Positions 52,270-61,534 of a stretch of 64,000 bases of DNA are shown piece after piece; positions within the stretch are counted from its first letter, which is position 1, and every line of letters begins with the position of its first letter. Where the stretch lies: contig CAZJAA010000007.1 of NCBI GenBank assembly GCA_964544055.1, positions 22,638 to 86,637 of the forward strand, written 5' to 3'. This stretch comes from SIG299 sp964544055. GTDB taxonomy: Bacteria > Bacillota > Clostridia > Lachnospirales > Lachnospiraceae. The translations under genes and the position numbers were made by a program. The notes beneath the pieces are model-generated. The model was not told where the DNA came from. It ran no database searches and saw nothing but the letters and a program-made list of their open reading frames with translations.

Positions 52270-54053
52270 TTACCTCACTTCCAGAATCATTCCGATTCCG
52301 CCAACTTCTCCTCCGGCAGGCACGGTTTTATTATAATCCTCCGGACGAATGGTAATAGTGTTTCCCTCTGTTACTGCTTTTGCGCACCAGCACTGCGAAA
52401 CTGTTATATTTTTACCTTGTTTGATTTTCAACGTTCTTACCCAGTTTGTTTCCTCGGATGCTCCGTTATTTTTTATCACAAAATTCAGCTGGACACCATA
52501 TCCTTGTTCGGATACCCAGCTATTTGTAATCGTCAACTCCACATTTTCCGAAGTTTCAAAAATATCGCTTATCTGGAAGCTTTCGTTTTTCTGACCACCA
52601 GTACCGCTGTTGCTGTTTTCATTGTTTCCTGTGCTGTTTCCGTTATTTCCTGTACTGCCATTTTCTGTGCTGCTTCCATCATTCTCCGGCGAGACATAGC
52701 CGTCACCGCCAAAACCTGCATTCTGCATCATCCTGACAAACCATTTTCCGGTTGCCGACAAATCTTCTGTCCGCAAACCGCTCGTTTTGCTGCAACTGTT
52801 GCTTATCATGGCAGATGTTTCTGACTTATTGGAAAGATTCCACAGCACATGACTGATTCCATAACCATCCAGCAGATCTATCCACTTCTGTGCCTGTGTC
52901 TCGCTAAGAGCACCGCTTCCGGATGCCTCCGAAATACCATATTCTGTTACAAACAGCGGAAGTCCTTTGCTCACCGCTGTTTTGCACTTGTTTCGTAAGC
53001 CATCCGAATGGGTGGCTGCGTAAAAGTGCAGTGCGTACATAATATTATCATATTCCGTAATCGGATTTTCGGCTGCCACATCGACATCCTGCGACCAGGT
53101 TGGTGTACCTACGATAATAATTGCCTCCGGCGCATACTTTCGTATTGCCGGAATAACCTCAAGGGCATAGCTACGGATATCAGACCAGCTTGTGCCTCCG
53201 TTCGGTTCGTTGCAGATTTCATACAGCACATTTGGCACATCTGCATATTTTTCTGCCATTTCCGCAAAGAACTTTTTTGCTTCGTCCTTATAAGTGTTTG
53301 GATTGCCATCGCTTAAAATATGCCAGTCAATAATGATATACATATCCTGTTCTATGGCCGCCCTGACACTAGAATCAATTTTGCTTTTTAATTTTTCTTT
53401 CTGATTGCTGTCGCTGGTGCAGTAGCCATTGTATTCTGCCGTGTACATTGCGAGCCGAAACACATTGCAGCCCCATTCCTGCCGTGCCTGGGCAATGAGA
53501 TCCGCATTGGCATATTCCGGGAACCATCCAAGCCCATGGGTACTGATACCTCTGAGCTGTACAAGTCTTCCATCTGCGGCAGCCAGATGCGTGCCGTCCA
53601 CATGAAGTGCACCAAAGAAACTGTCTTTGGTAGTCTCTTCCTGACCACCGCCGGAAACCACAGGACTCTTTGTTATTTCCGGAGTTTGAGCCGGAGACTT
53701 CGTCGGCACAGGGGTGGGCGTTAACGTTGGCGCAAGCGTTGCTTCCACTTCCTTTGTCGGTATCGGCGTTGNNNNNNNNNNNNNNNNNNNNNNNNNNNNN
53801 NNNNNNNNNNNNNNNNNNNNNNNNNNNNNNNNNNNNNNNNNNNNNNNNNNNNNNNNNNNNNNNNNNNNNNNGGCGTTAACGTTGGCGCAAGCGTTGCTTC
53901 CACTTCCTTTGTCGGTATCGGCGTTGATGTTAACACTTCATTTGATATACTATGTTGCTGTTTTTCCGAAAAAATTCCTGTCAGAAATCCGGCTCCAAAG
54001 CCGATGGCTATTCCAAGGCATAACAATAATATTGTATATAAAATTTTTTTCAT
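52270..54053 (-). CDS. Membrane-anchored GH5 endoglucanase with C-terminal binding module (interrupted by scaffold gap)
   Basis: Cellulase-type beta-glucanase. An N-terminal helix (KKILYTILLLCLGIAIGFGAG) anchors it; then a Pro/Thr linker, the GH5 barrel with acid Glu in ICNEPNGG (codon 53206-53208) and nucleophile Glu in FVTEYGIS (codon 52942-52944), a Ser/Asn/Gly linker, and a CBM2-like beta module at the C terminus (NNGASEETNWVRTLKI). The frame is cut by 100 N within the linker. If the two identical 55-base ends beside the gap are merged, the gene reads as one frame of 542 residues. In a polysaccharide locus it may trim the polymer, as cellulases do in cellulose-synthesis operons, or digest plant glucan. 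Confidence 0.85.
53717..53926. other. Scaffold gap of 100 N with identical 55-base ends
   Basis: N at 53772-53871. The 55 bases before it (53717-53771) and the 55 after it (53872-53926) are identical and reach exactly to the gap on both sides. Such ends are typical of contigs sharing one k-mer in a de Bruijn assembly. They code for PIPTKEVEATLAPTLTP of the cellulase linker. True length here is unknown: one copy or a tandem array. Confidence 0.9.
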
Positions 54054-54209
54054 GATTAACCTGCATTTCTTTTGTTCTGTCCACTGATTACTTGTAAATT
54101 ATATCGCATTCTTTTATTTTATACAACAGAAAATAAATAGTCCTGTGCTTTCATATTTTTCGTTATGCAGTTCAAAAGACTGCACAACTCAGGGAAAAAT
54201 CCGTTCTGT

Positions 54210-55097
54210 TTAGACAGTTCTTACATCTCCCCAGAAAAATAAAACAAACGTGCCGGGACCTGTATGACTTCCGATTACAGTTCCGATATTGTTAATTTCT
54301 ACCTTTTCCGCCAGATTTGCAAACCTGCTTTCAATCAGTTTTTTTAACTTAAGTGCTTCCTCCATACAGGCAGACTGTCCGATATAACACTTTCCGGCGT
54401 ACTGTGTGCCGTTTTCGGCATGCTGTTCCATCATTTTAACTACTTCTTCCATGGCTTTCTTCTTGCCGCGCACCTTCTGCCATGCCTGCAGTCTGCCTTC
54501 CTTATTCATTACAATAATCGGACAAATATTTAAAATTCCACCGACTGCTCCAGCGGTTTTGGAAAGCCGTCCGCCGCGTACCAGATATTTCAACTCGGTA
54601 GGAACTATCCAGTGATGCAGACGAAGCTTGTTCTTCTCTACCCAGTCACATAACTCGTCCATGGACTTTCCGGCATCACGCATATCTGCCAGAGTATCCA
54701 TAATCATACCGTAGCCGGAGGCTCCTGCCAGGGAATCCACTACATAAATCTTTCGCTCTGGGTAGCGTTCTGCAAGAATCTCTCTTGCCACACAGGCAGA
54801 ATTATGTACTCCGGAAATACCGGTGGACAGGCACAGATGTAAAATGTCCTTGCCTTCCTTTAAGAAGCGTTCAAAATATTCCTCAAATTCTGCCACGTTC
54901 ACCTGAGAGGTTTTGGTTGCAGCGCCATTTTCCATTGCTTTATAAAATTTATCGAATGGCATGGTTTCTCCCAGATCATCCGGATAACGCACGCCATCCA
55001 GCTCAAAACTGAAACATACATAATGAATATCTCTGTTTAAAAAATGTTCCTTGGACAAATCCGCTGTAGAACAGCAGCTTAAGACGAAATCGCTCAT
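54210..55097 (-). CDS. DegV family fatty-acid-binding protein
   Basis: 295-residue cytoplasmic protein. Features: FVLSCCSTADLSKEHF at the start, TSQVNVAEFEEYFERFL, STGISGVHNSA and the LxYLxRGGRLSK motif (ELKYLVRGGRLSKTAGAVGGILNICPII). Family members bind fatty acids and, as FakB, hand them to the FakA kinase; no fakA is in this window. Start at 55097 has AAAGGA 11 bases upstream. A monocistronic unit. Confidence 0.93.
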   Translation of the reverse strand: MSDFVLSCCSTADLSKEHFLNRDIHYVCFSFELDGVRYPDDLGETMPFDKFYKAMENGAATKTSQVNVAEFEEYFERFLKEGKDILHLCLSTGISGVHNSACVAREILAERYPERKIYVVDSLAGASGYGMIMDTLADMRDAGKSMDELCDWVEKNKLRLHHWIVPTELKYLVRGGRLSKTAGAVGGILNICPIIVMNKEGRLQAWQKVRGKKKAMEEVVKMMEQHAENGTQYAGKCYIGQSACMEEALKLKKLIESRFANLAEKVEINNIGTVIGSHTGPGTFVLFFWGDVRTV

Positions 55098-55532
55098 GTA
55101 ATATTTTTCCTTTCCAGATTGCTTATTTATACTTGGCAAATCGTTTCTGTACTTCACTTATTTCAGTTAAGTTTTGTTCAAAATCTGCCGTTATTTTACT
55201 CTATTTATATATTTTATTCTATCTTACTGATTTTCTGTTGGCAAAGTATTGCCAACGATTAAATTATAGCTTGCACCTTACTTTTCTTCAAGCATTTTTT
55301 ACAGAACACTTCAAATTCTCTTGAAGCATTCTTCAATATCATCATAACCTCGTTGCAACCTTGTATGAAGCATCATTTATAATCCGCATCAAAGAACCAA
55401 AAAAGGTTGTATAACATAGTTTTCATTACTACATTATACAACCTCTGACATATTCTTGTAAAGTCTGAATTGGAAGAAACCACAACAAAGAATGTGCCGT
55501 TTTGTGCCCTTACTTCCCGACATTTTCGCTGT
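55098..55532. other. Intergenic region with hairpins
   Basis: 435 bases. Contains a perfect 8-bp hairpin GTTGGCAA-AGTA-TTGCCAAC (55237-55256), the terminator of the MATE gene (55398-55444), and at 55489-55510 a decayed half of the GAATGTGCC hairpin family. I see no open frame with a ribosome binding site. Confidence 0.5.
55398..55444 (-). terminator. Intrinsic terminator after the MATE gene
   Basis: Perfect 11-bp arms AGGTTGTATAA / TTATACAACCT with a 19-base loop; on minus followed by TTTTTT. The MATE gene ends at 55533. Confidence 0.85.
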
Positions 55533-56942
55533 TCAGACACCCTCTCGGCATTGTTTTAACTCCGGATGATGCTTTTCCAGCTTCATGCAGTAAGCCGTGG
55601 ATGCTACCAGCTGTATTACGCCAATTACGGTATTGGATACGAACATGGCAACACCGCAGGCACTGTAATCCATGTCTACGACGTGCATCAGGAAAAGCAG
55701 TACCGGTACCCGCAGGCCGAACAGACGCACCATAGAAAACAGCATCGTCGCTTTTGTTTTTCCAAAACCGTTATACAGGGCATTTGCCGTATGGGAAAAG
55801 CCAAGAAAGGCAATGTCCAAACATTCCCATGCAAAAATGTTCACAATCATCTCCTGATATTCTGTACTGTTTGGTGCAAAAAAAGCCGCCACCTGCTCTT
55901 TGGTTGTAAACATGATAACCGTACCAATGATGCTGACCAGCGTTACATAAAACTGGTTTACCCAGAAAAATTTCTTAATCCGGCTGCCGTTTTTGTTGCC
56001 GTAATTCTGGCTGACAATCGTGGCTCCGCAATCGGCCGTTGTATTGGTTACCGTTGTAAACAAGCCCGCCATCGTGTTGGAAATTCCCAACGCTCCGACG
56101 CACATTTTACCGTATTTTTCTGTTGCTGCGGAATTTACATAAACCTTGCCAAAGCTGAACAAGAAATTTCCGATAAACACAGGAACCGCAAGGCGGACAA
56201 TGCCGCTTACCTCCTGTTTTCCAAAATTCCAGTCACAAAGACGGATTCTTAAAATATTGCTTCTGCGGAAGCAGAGAAACAGTCCGCAGGCAAATAAAAA
56301 TAACTGTGCAATCAGGGTGGAAACCGCCAGCCATGTGCTGGTTACATGTTCAAACGGTCCGTACACAAATACTGTGGTAAGTCCGACTTTAATCAGAATA
56401 ACCCCCAGATTTAGCATCAACAGCTGCTTGGTATTGCCTTTTGCCTTTTCCATGGAAATAATTGCACTGTTCATGGTTGTAATAACGAGCGTCAGAATCT
56501 GCACGTTGTAATACCCAATGGAATTGTCAATAATCGACTGATCTGTGTGAAACAGCTTTAAAAACGGCACTCCCACCGGAATAAACACAAGAGTAACCAG
56601 TGAAACAACCACTGCAAGGGTAAATAAGGTGTTGGCAACCCTTTTGGCTTCCTCCAGCTGCTTTGCGCCATAACGTCTTGCTACCATAATTCCACCACCA
56701 GTGGCAAGGGCACCGCCAATCGTGGAAATCATGTTTTTAATCTGATCCAGCACCACAATATCGGCAGCGTCGCCAATTCCGGCAGACTGCACAAGCATCA
56801 TGTCATAAATTCCATAAAAATAATTGCATAAATTATAAAAGACCATCGGAAGAGAAATACTTAAAACAACCTTCCACATATTTCCTTCCAGTAAATATTC
56901 TCTTCTTTTCAGCTGTTTTTGTTCCAGTTTTGCAGTATCCAT
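55533..56942 (-). CDS. MATE family efflux transporter
   Basis: 469-residue membrane protein with about 12 helices. N-terminal block GNMWKVVLSISLPMVFYNLCNYFYGIYDMMLV and ALATGGGIMVARRYGAKQ are typical of the NorM/DinF-like group; a second, similar half starts near residue 240. Exports organic cations or drugs using a Na or H gradient. Start at 56942 follows AGGAG by 8 bases. Substrate cannot be told. Confidence 0.92.
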   Translation of the reverse strand: MDTAKLEQKQLKRREYLLEGNMWKVVLSISLPMVFYNLCNYFYGIYDMMLVQSAGIGDAADIVVLDQIKNMISTIGGALATGGGIMVARRYGAKQLEEAKRVANTLFTLAVVVSLVTLVFIPVGVPFLKLFHTDQSIIDNSIGYYNVQILTLVITTMNSAIISMEKAKGNTKQLLMLNLGVILIKVGLTTVFVYGPFEHVTSTWLAVSTLIAQLFLFACGLFLCFRRSNILRIRLCDWNFGKQEVSGIVRLAVPVFIGNFLFSFGKVYVNSAATEKYGKMCVGALGISNTMAGLFTTVTNTTADCGATIVSQNYGNKNGSRIKKFFWVNQFYVTLVSIIGTVIMFTTKEQVAAFFAPNSTEYQEMIVNIFAWECLDIAFLGFSHTANALYNGFGKTKATMLFSMVRLFGLRVPVLLFLMHVVDMDYSACGVAMFVSNTVIGVIQLVASTAYCMKLEKHHPELKQCREGV

Positions 56943-57018
56943 GTTTTTCTCTCCTTTTTATGCGCTAATCGTAGCACAAAAACGCTTCCTTTTCTACAGC
57001 AAAACTTGTTTTTGATTT

Positions 57019-58317
57019 TTATTCCTTGGATTTTTTGACCTCGGCAAGCTTCTGCTGACGACGATTCTTTACTTCATCCGACATCGGTCTGATATCTCCG
57101 GCAGCCGTCAGAGCCATCTTTGTCATCAACGGTCCGAATAATTCATAAATCAGTACCGCAAATAAGGTGATGTTACGGATTAAGTTACCCTGGGCACCAA
57201 GCTCCATTGCCGTAGTACACATACCAAGGGCAACACCAGCCTGCGGCAAAAGGGTAATGCCAAGATATTTGCAAATCTGTGGAGAACATTTTGTTGCTTT
57301 TGCACTGACAAATGCTCCTGTGTATTTACCAAAGGAACGGAACAGGATATACACAACACCGATACCCACAATCGCAAGATCCGTAAATACACTCAGTTCC
57401 AGTTCCGCACCGCTGATAACGAAAAACAGTGCCAGAAGCGGAGAGGTCCACTTATCGGAGCGTGTCATCATTTCCTCAGATAATGGACAGATGTTGCAGA
57501 AAACCGTTCCCAACATCATACATACCAGCAGGGAAGAAAATCCGATATGCACTGAGCCGATTTCAAATTCCATGGAGGACAACGCCACGGTCAGTACAAC
57601 AAAGGCAATCGTCATGTTCAGACGGTTGGTGTTGGAATTAAACAGCTTTTCTATCTGAGTTAAAATCCATCCCATCAGTGCACCCAGAAGCAGGGAGCAG
57701 ACGATTTCAATTAACGGATTGACAATAATGGACACCATATCTACCGTTCCGCTGACTAACGTTTTTGCAATACCAAAGGAAACGGCAAAAACAATCAGAC
57801 CAACTGCATCATCCAGTGCTACGATTGGAAGCAGCAGTTTGGTTAACGGTCCATTTGCCTTATACTGTCTTACTACCATTAAGGTTGCAGCTGGTGCAGT
57901 TGCCGTGGCAATGGCACCAAGCGTAAGCAGCTGCGGCAGGGACAATTTGTCCGGCATCGCAAAATGTACTGCAAGAAGTGCAAGGTCTACAAACAAAGTC
58001 GCAGTCAATGCCTGAAAAATACCGATTATAAAAGCCTGTTTACCGATTTTCTTTAAGTCGTCCATACGGAACTCGCTGCCGATAGAAAATGCAATAAAGC
58101 CTAATGCCACCTGAGAAATTACCTCAAGGGAGCTTACTTCATTCATATTGGCAAAGCCGACACCATTTACCAGATGCAGTCCGCCAAGGCAGTACGGTCC
58201 GATGAGCACACCGGCAATTAAATAAGCAGTTACTGCAGGAAGCTTAAACGGCTTAAATACACGAGTCATTAAAAGGCCTGCCAATAATGCGAAAGAAACA
58301 GATAACAAAACGTTCAT
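57019..58317 (-). CDS. CPA2-type cation:proton antiporter
   Basis: 432-residue transporter with 11-13 helices. Family marks: YLIAGVLIGPYCLGG near residue 32, GFIAFSIGSEF, and the ion-binding Asp pair in PIVALDDAVGLIVFA (~168). No TrkA domain follows; the C-terminal ~35 residues are charged. Exchanges Na or K for protons. Start at 58317 has AGAGG at a usual distance. Stands between MATE and beta-helix genes without clear operon links. Confidence 0.92.
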   Translation of the reverse strand: MNVLLSVSFALLAGLLMTRVFKPFKLPAVTAYLIAGVLIGPYCLGGLHLVNGVGFANMNEVSSLEVISQVALGFIAFSIGSEFRMDDLKKIGKQAFIIGIFQALTATLFVDLALLAVHFAMPDKLSLPQLLTLGAIATATAPAATLMVVRQYKANGPLTKLLLPIVALDDAVGLIVFAVSFGIAKTLVSGTVDMVSIIVNPLIEIVCSLLLGALMGWILTQIEKLFNSNTNRLNMTIAFVVLTVALSSMEFEIGSVHIGFSSLLVCMMLGTVFCNICPLSEEMMTRSDKWTSPLLALFFVISGAELELSVFTDLAIVGIGVVYILFRSFGKYTGAFVSAKATKCSPQICKYLGITLLPQAGVALGMCTTAMELGAQGNLIRNITLFAVLIYELFGPLMTKMALTAAGDIRPMSDEVKNRRQQKLAEVKKSKE

Positions 58318-58445
58318 ACTTTTTTTCCTCTTTTTCTCTAAATATTCTTAGTCCGGCGTTCATCATACGCCTGTTGAAAAAATATTTCAAGAGAAAAAAT
58401 GCACAAGTTTTCTATTTTTTATTTTCTTTTTCTATGCAACTTGAA

Positions 58446-61283
58446 TTATTTTTGTTTTTTTCTTCTCTTTACCGAGCTGTACACCACCGCCGCTATTGCC
58501 AGCAGCACAACTCCGGCAATGGAACCTGCCATCAGTTTGAACACAACAGGGATTCCGCCTTTCTCAGGTGCATCTGCCGATGTTTCTGCTGGTGTTTCCG
58601 TTGGCGTTTCTGTTGGTGCAGCTTCCTTAGCTTCACCCGAAGACTGCTCCTGCTTCGTGGCATCCTCCTCCGGCTCTATTGCAGCTGCTCCTGCTTCCGC
58701 CCAGACGACATCCAGCTGCGTCAGCAGCGTTGCATTTGCGCCTACTGTGCCGGTATGTGTCACACCTACACCTCCAAATGCCGTTTCTTCAATTTCTGCC
58801 GACAAATCCACCACATGTGCCAGTCCGGCAGCTGCCTGTTCCTCATTCTGCTTTTTCGTCGTTTCCACGTGGGCAGTCAGTACGGAGCCTTCCACCGTTA
58901 AGCTGATGGTACAGAGTGTATTATAGCAGGAAGCAGAAACCGGTTCCGAAATTGCCTCTGTCATGCCGTTTGTATACTTGATTAGCTTGAAATCCACGGC
59001 ATTGGAATACTTGCTCGTACGCTCCACACGAAGTGCATAGCCGTTTAACTGTTCGGTATCCATTTTAATCAACACATCCATATACTGGGCAGTTGCACTT
59101 CCGAATCCCTGTCCGGCAGACTTACACGGAGCTACCGAAAGAACCACGCTCATATCACCATAGCTTCCCTCCGCCGGAGTATAAAGAATTCTGGAACCAC
59201 GCTCTGTCTGTGTCAGACCGTAAATTTCCTTTGCTCCGCCTTCGCCTTCCTTGTATGCCCAGCCGGAGCCGTTCTTTGCTTTCCAGTCATACTCCGCTGT
59301 ATCCAGCGGTTTAAAGCATTCCACCGTCCAGAAGCCCGGTTTTACCGCATTTTGTTCCTCCGTTGGAAAGCTCCGGAAATTTGTGCTGATTGCCTGCTGC
59401 GGCATATCCTCTGCCGTAACCACACGGTCGGTTACTGCCGTCTGCTTTGTTCCCATTTTCGAGTTTAAGGTTTTTGGTGTCACCTCTGCCATAATATAAT
59501 AGCCAATATCCCCCGGTGTCAGCGTGTAGCTGTATTCCGGAGTATCCAGACGTGAGGTTGCAACCTTTACCTGTTCCTGTCCGTCAGTACTGACACGGTA
59601 CCATTGAATCAACGAGATGTCCTGTGCCTCCTTATCCAGTGTATAAGACACGTTTACACAACCGACCGGTTCACCGGCTGTCTCTCTTGTTCCAAACGTC
59701 ACAACCGGCTCCTTTTCAAAGCCCGGTGCACCTACAACATCCGGTGTAATGGAAAAAAAGGCACTGGCAGAATAACCCATCGCACTTTTGGCGTATACTC
59801 TGCCGGTCACAGTGCTGTCTTCGCTCTTTAAAACAGTATAATTACAGGAGCCGTCTGCGTTTGGCGTAATGGCAAGGTAATCCTGCAGTGCTTCGTCCAC
59901 CGACCATTCCACCGTATCAGAGGTAATCCCTCCGGCAACATTCCGGAAATTCCGAAGCATTGCCCGGATTGTTCCGGTATCGCCCTTCTTTACACTCTTT
60001 ATCGCCGGTGCCGTATTCATCAGAAATGGAAACAGCGTGTACTTTTCTCCAGCTGCTGCCACCTCAGTCTTGTTGTTTAGCGGGTCCCAACCGTCATTGC
60101 CCTGCAGCAGATTATAAGTATTATAAATGGTCTGACCATCTCTGGTAAGCACAAACGCCGCAGCCGCTTCCGTTCCGGTCACATCTATGGTATTGGCGGA
60201 ACCATCGGCAATCACATACGGTTCTCCGTTGACCGTAACATTACTCTGCACACACTTTAAATCAGCCGCAGGCTCCGGTGTCCATTCTACCGTAAATCCC
60301 GGATAATCACTGTTAAAATTGCAGTCTACAAGCGTTACCGTGCCGCCTGCCTTTGTCAGATACTGCGTTCCCTGCACCTCGGAGGTAATCTCGCAATGTA
60401 AAAAAACCGCTCCGGTGCCAGAGGTATTGTAAAACGGCTTGGAGCTGTAAAAACCAAGCGTACAGTTTAAAAAGACGGCTGTTCCGGGCAAGGCATCATC
60501 CCCGCATTCTATGTGACAGTCCACAAACAATGCGCGGGTACTGCCGACAAACGGACATGCATTTAAACGGCTTAAGAAATTGCAGTTTTTTGCAACCACC
60601 TTATCGCCGTTGGTAATCACCAGCTGGGACTGGGTAATGGCATCTGCACGCTTTTTACGGGAAAGCTCCGGCTTTAACGGATACTCTAAATCCACATTAC
60701 AATAGTTGCCCATGGTAAGGTTTTCCACATGAGTGCCTCTGCCATCGATGTAAAACATTGTATAGTTTCCCTTTGCTCCCTGTGTCTGTCCGCGATTGAC
60801 CGCAAGAACCACATCGGATGCATTCTTCGTAAGTCCAATCAGATGCAGATTATCGCACCGGATGACAAGTCCGTATGGTGTATCTCCACCGGAGGCTGTC
60901 CGGATTTCCTCATCATCCGGGTCGTCAATCCAGTACACATACGGGGCAAGATACACCCGCATCGGCTCTTCCTCCGTTCCGTTTTGAAAGGCGGCTGCCG
61001 CTTCCTTAAAATCATTATATACATACGCATAACGTTCTGCCATTTCATCGCTTAATGAGCCGTCAATATAGATTGCCTTTTTCCCAAGCGCAATGGTTTC
61101 ACCGCCATACACAATAAACTCCCCGCAAAACTCCACCGGATCCGATTCGTCCAGTGCCGCATAGCCCTCCACGCTCTGTGCTGCTTTCGCAGGCAGTTTC
61201 TTCTGCAACAGTCCAAACAGTCCGGCACATCCCATAAAACACACCCCCAGTAACAACCATTTTCTTTTTGCTGCTTTTTTCAT
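58446..61283 (-). CDS. Large cell-surface beta-helix protein (pectinesterase-like) with C-terminal membrane anchor
   Basis: 945-residue exported protein. Signal sequence (KKAAKRKWLLLGVCFMGCAG); a right-handed beta-helix at about 40-370 with stacked strands (VENLTMGNYCNVDLEY, VVAKNCNFLSRL, RALFVDCHIECGDDA, AVFLHCEITS), like pectinesterase or pectate-lyase folds. Then beta-sandwich modules (~400-600 and 640-860), a Thr/Pro/Glu linker (ETPTETPAETSAD) and a final helix with KRRKK as stop-transfer. The CE8 catalytic pattern is only partly visible, so activity on pectin is likely but not certain. Start at 61283 has GGAG 6-7 bases upstream. Divergent from the CotH lipoprotein. Confidence 0.8.
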   Translation of the reverse strand: MKKAAKRKWLLLGVCFMGCAGLFGLLQKKLPAKAAQSVEGYAALDESDPVEFCGEFIVYGGETIALGKKAIYIDGSLSDEMAERYAYVYNDFKEAAAAFQNGTEEEPMRVYLAPYVYWIDDPDDEEIRTASGGDTPYGLVIRCDNLHLIGLTKNASDVVLAVNRGQTQGAKGNYTMFYIDGRGTHVENLTMGNYCNVDLEYPLKPELSRKKRADAITQSQLVITNGDKVVAKNCNFLSRLNACPFVGSTRALFVDCHIECGDDALPGTAVFLNCTLGFYSSKPFYNTSGTGAVFLHCEITSEVQGTQYLTKAGGTVTLVDCNFNSDYPGFTVEWTPEPAADLKCVQSNVTVNGEPYVIADGSANTIDVTGTEAAAAFVLTRDGQTIYNTYNLLQGNDGWDPLNNKTEVAAAGEKYTLFPFLMNTAPAIKSVKKGDTGTIRAMLRNFRNVAGGITSDTVEWSVDEALQDYLAITPNADGSCNYTVLKSEDSTVTGRVYAKSAMGYSASAFFSITPDVVGAPGFEKEPVVTFGTRETAGEPVGCVNVSYTLDKEAQDISLIQWYRVSTDGQEQVKVATSRLDTPEYSYTLTPGDIGYYIMAEVTPKTLNSKMGTKQTAVTDRVVTAEDMPQQAISTNFRSFPTEEQNAVKPGFWTVECFKPLDTAEYDWKAKNGSGWAYKEGEGGAKEIYGLTQTERGSRILYTPAEGSYGDMSVVLSVAPCKSAGQGFGSATAQYMDVLIKMDTEQLNGYALRVERTSKYSNAVDFKLIKYTNGMTEAISEPVSASCYNTLCTISLTVEGSVLTAHVETTKKQNEEQAAAGLAHVVDLSAEIEETAFGGVGVTHTGTVGANATLLTQLDVVWAEAGAAAIEPEEDATKQEQSSGEAKEAAPTETPTETPAETSADAPEKGGIPVVFKLMAGSIAGVVLLAIAAVVYSSVKRRKKQK

Positions 61284-61446
61284 ACTAATCTCCATTCCGG
61301 AGCGTTTTTTATTCCAGAGCTCCTTTTTCTGTAAATTCTTCTATCTATTTCCTGAAAAAGATACCTTTATCATACAAAAAAATTAAAACAATTGCAATTT
61401 ATTTTGCTCTTTTTTTCTTTTTTATTGCTCCTTTTTATTCCTTGTC

Positions 61447-61475
61447 TTGTGAAACAAATGAAAATGCGGTATAAT
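61447..61475 (+). promoter_or_regulatory. Sigma-A promoter of the CotH lipoprotein gene
   Basis: TTGTGA at 61447-61452, 17-base spacer, perfect TATAAT at 61470-61475. A leader of about 55 bases precedes ATG at 61535 (AAAGGA upstream). Confidence 0.75.
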
Positions 61476-61534
61476 CTCCATAAAGGGCGGAGTAAACTAC
61501 CGACCTATGTAAAAAAACAGAAAGGAACAAACGT

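Noticed and set aside
53717..53926. Frameshift or pseudogene in the GH5 cellulase gene
   Set aside because: The apparent frame change depends only on the placeholder length of 100 N; merging the identical ends restores the frame.
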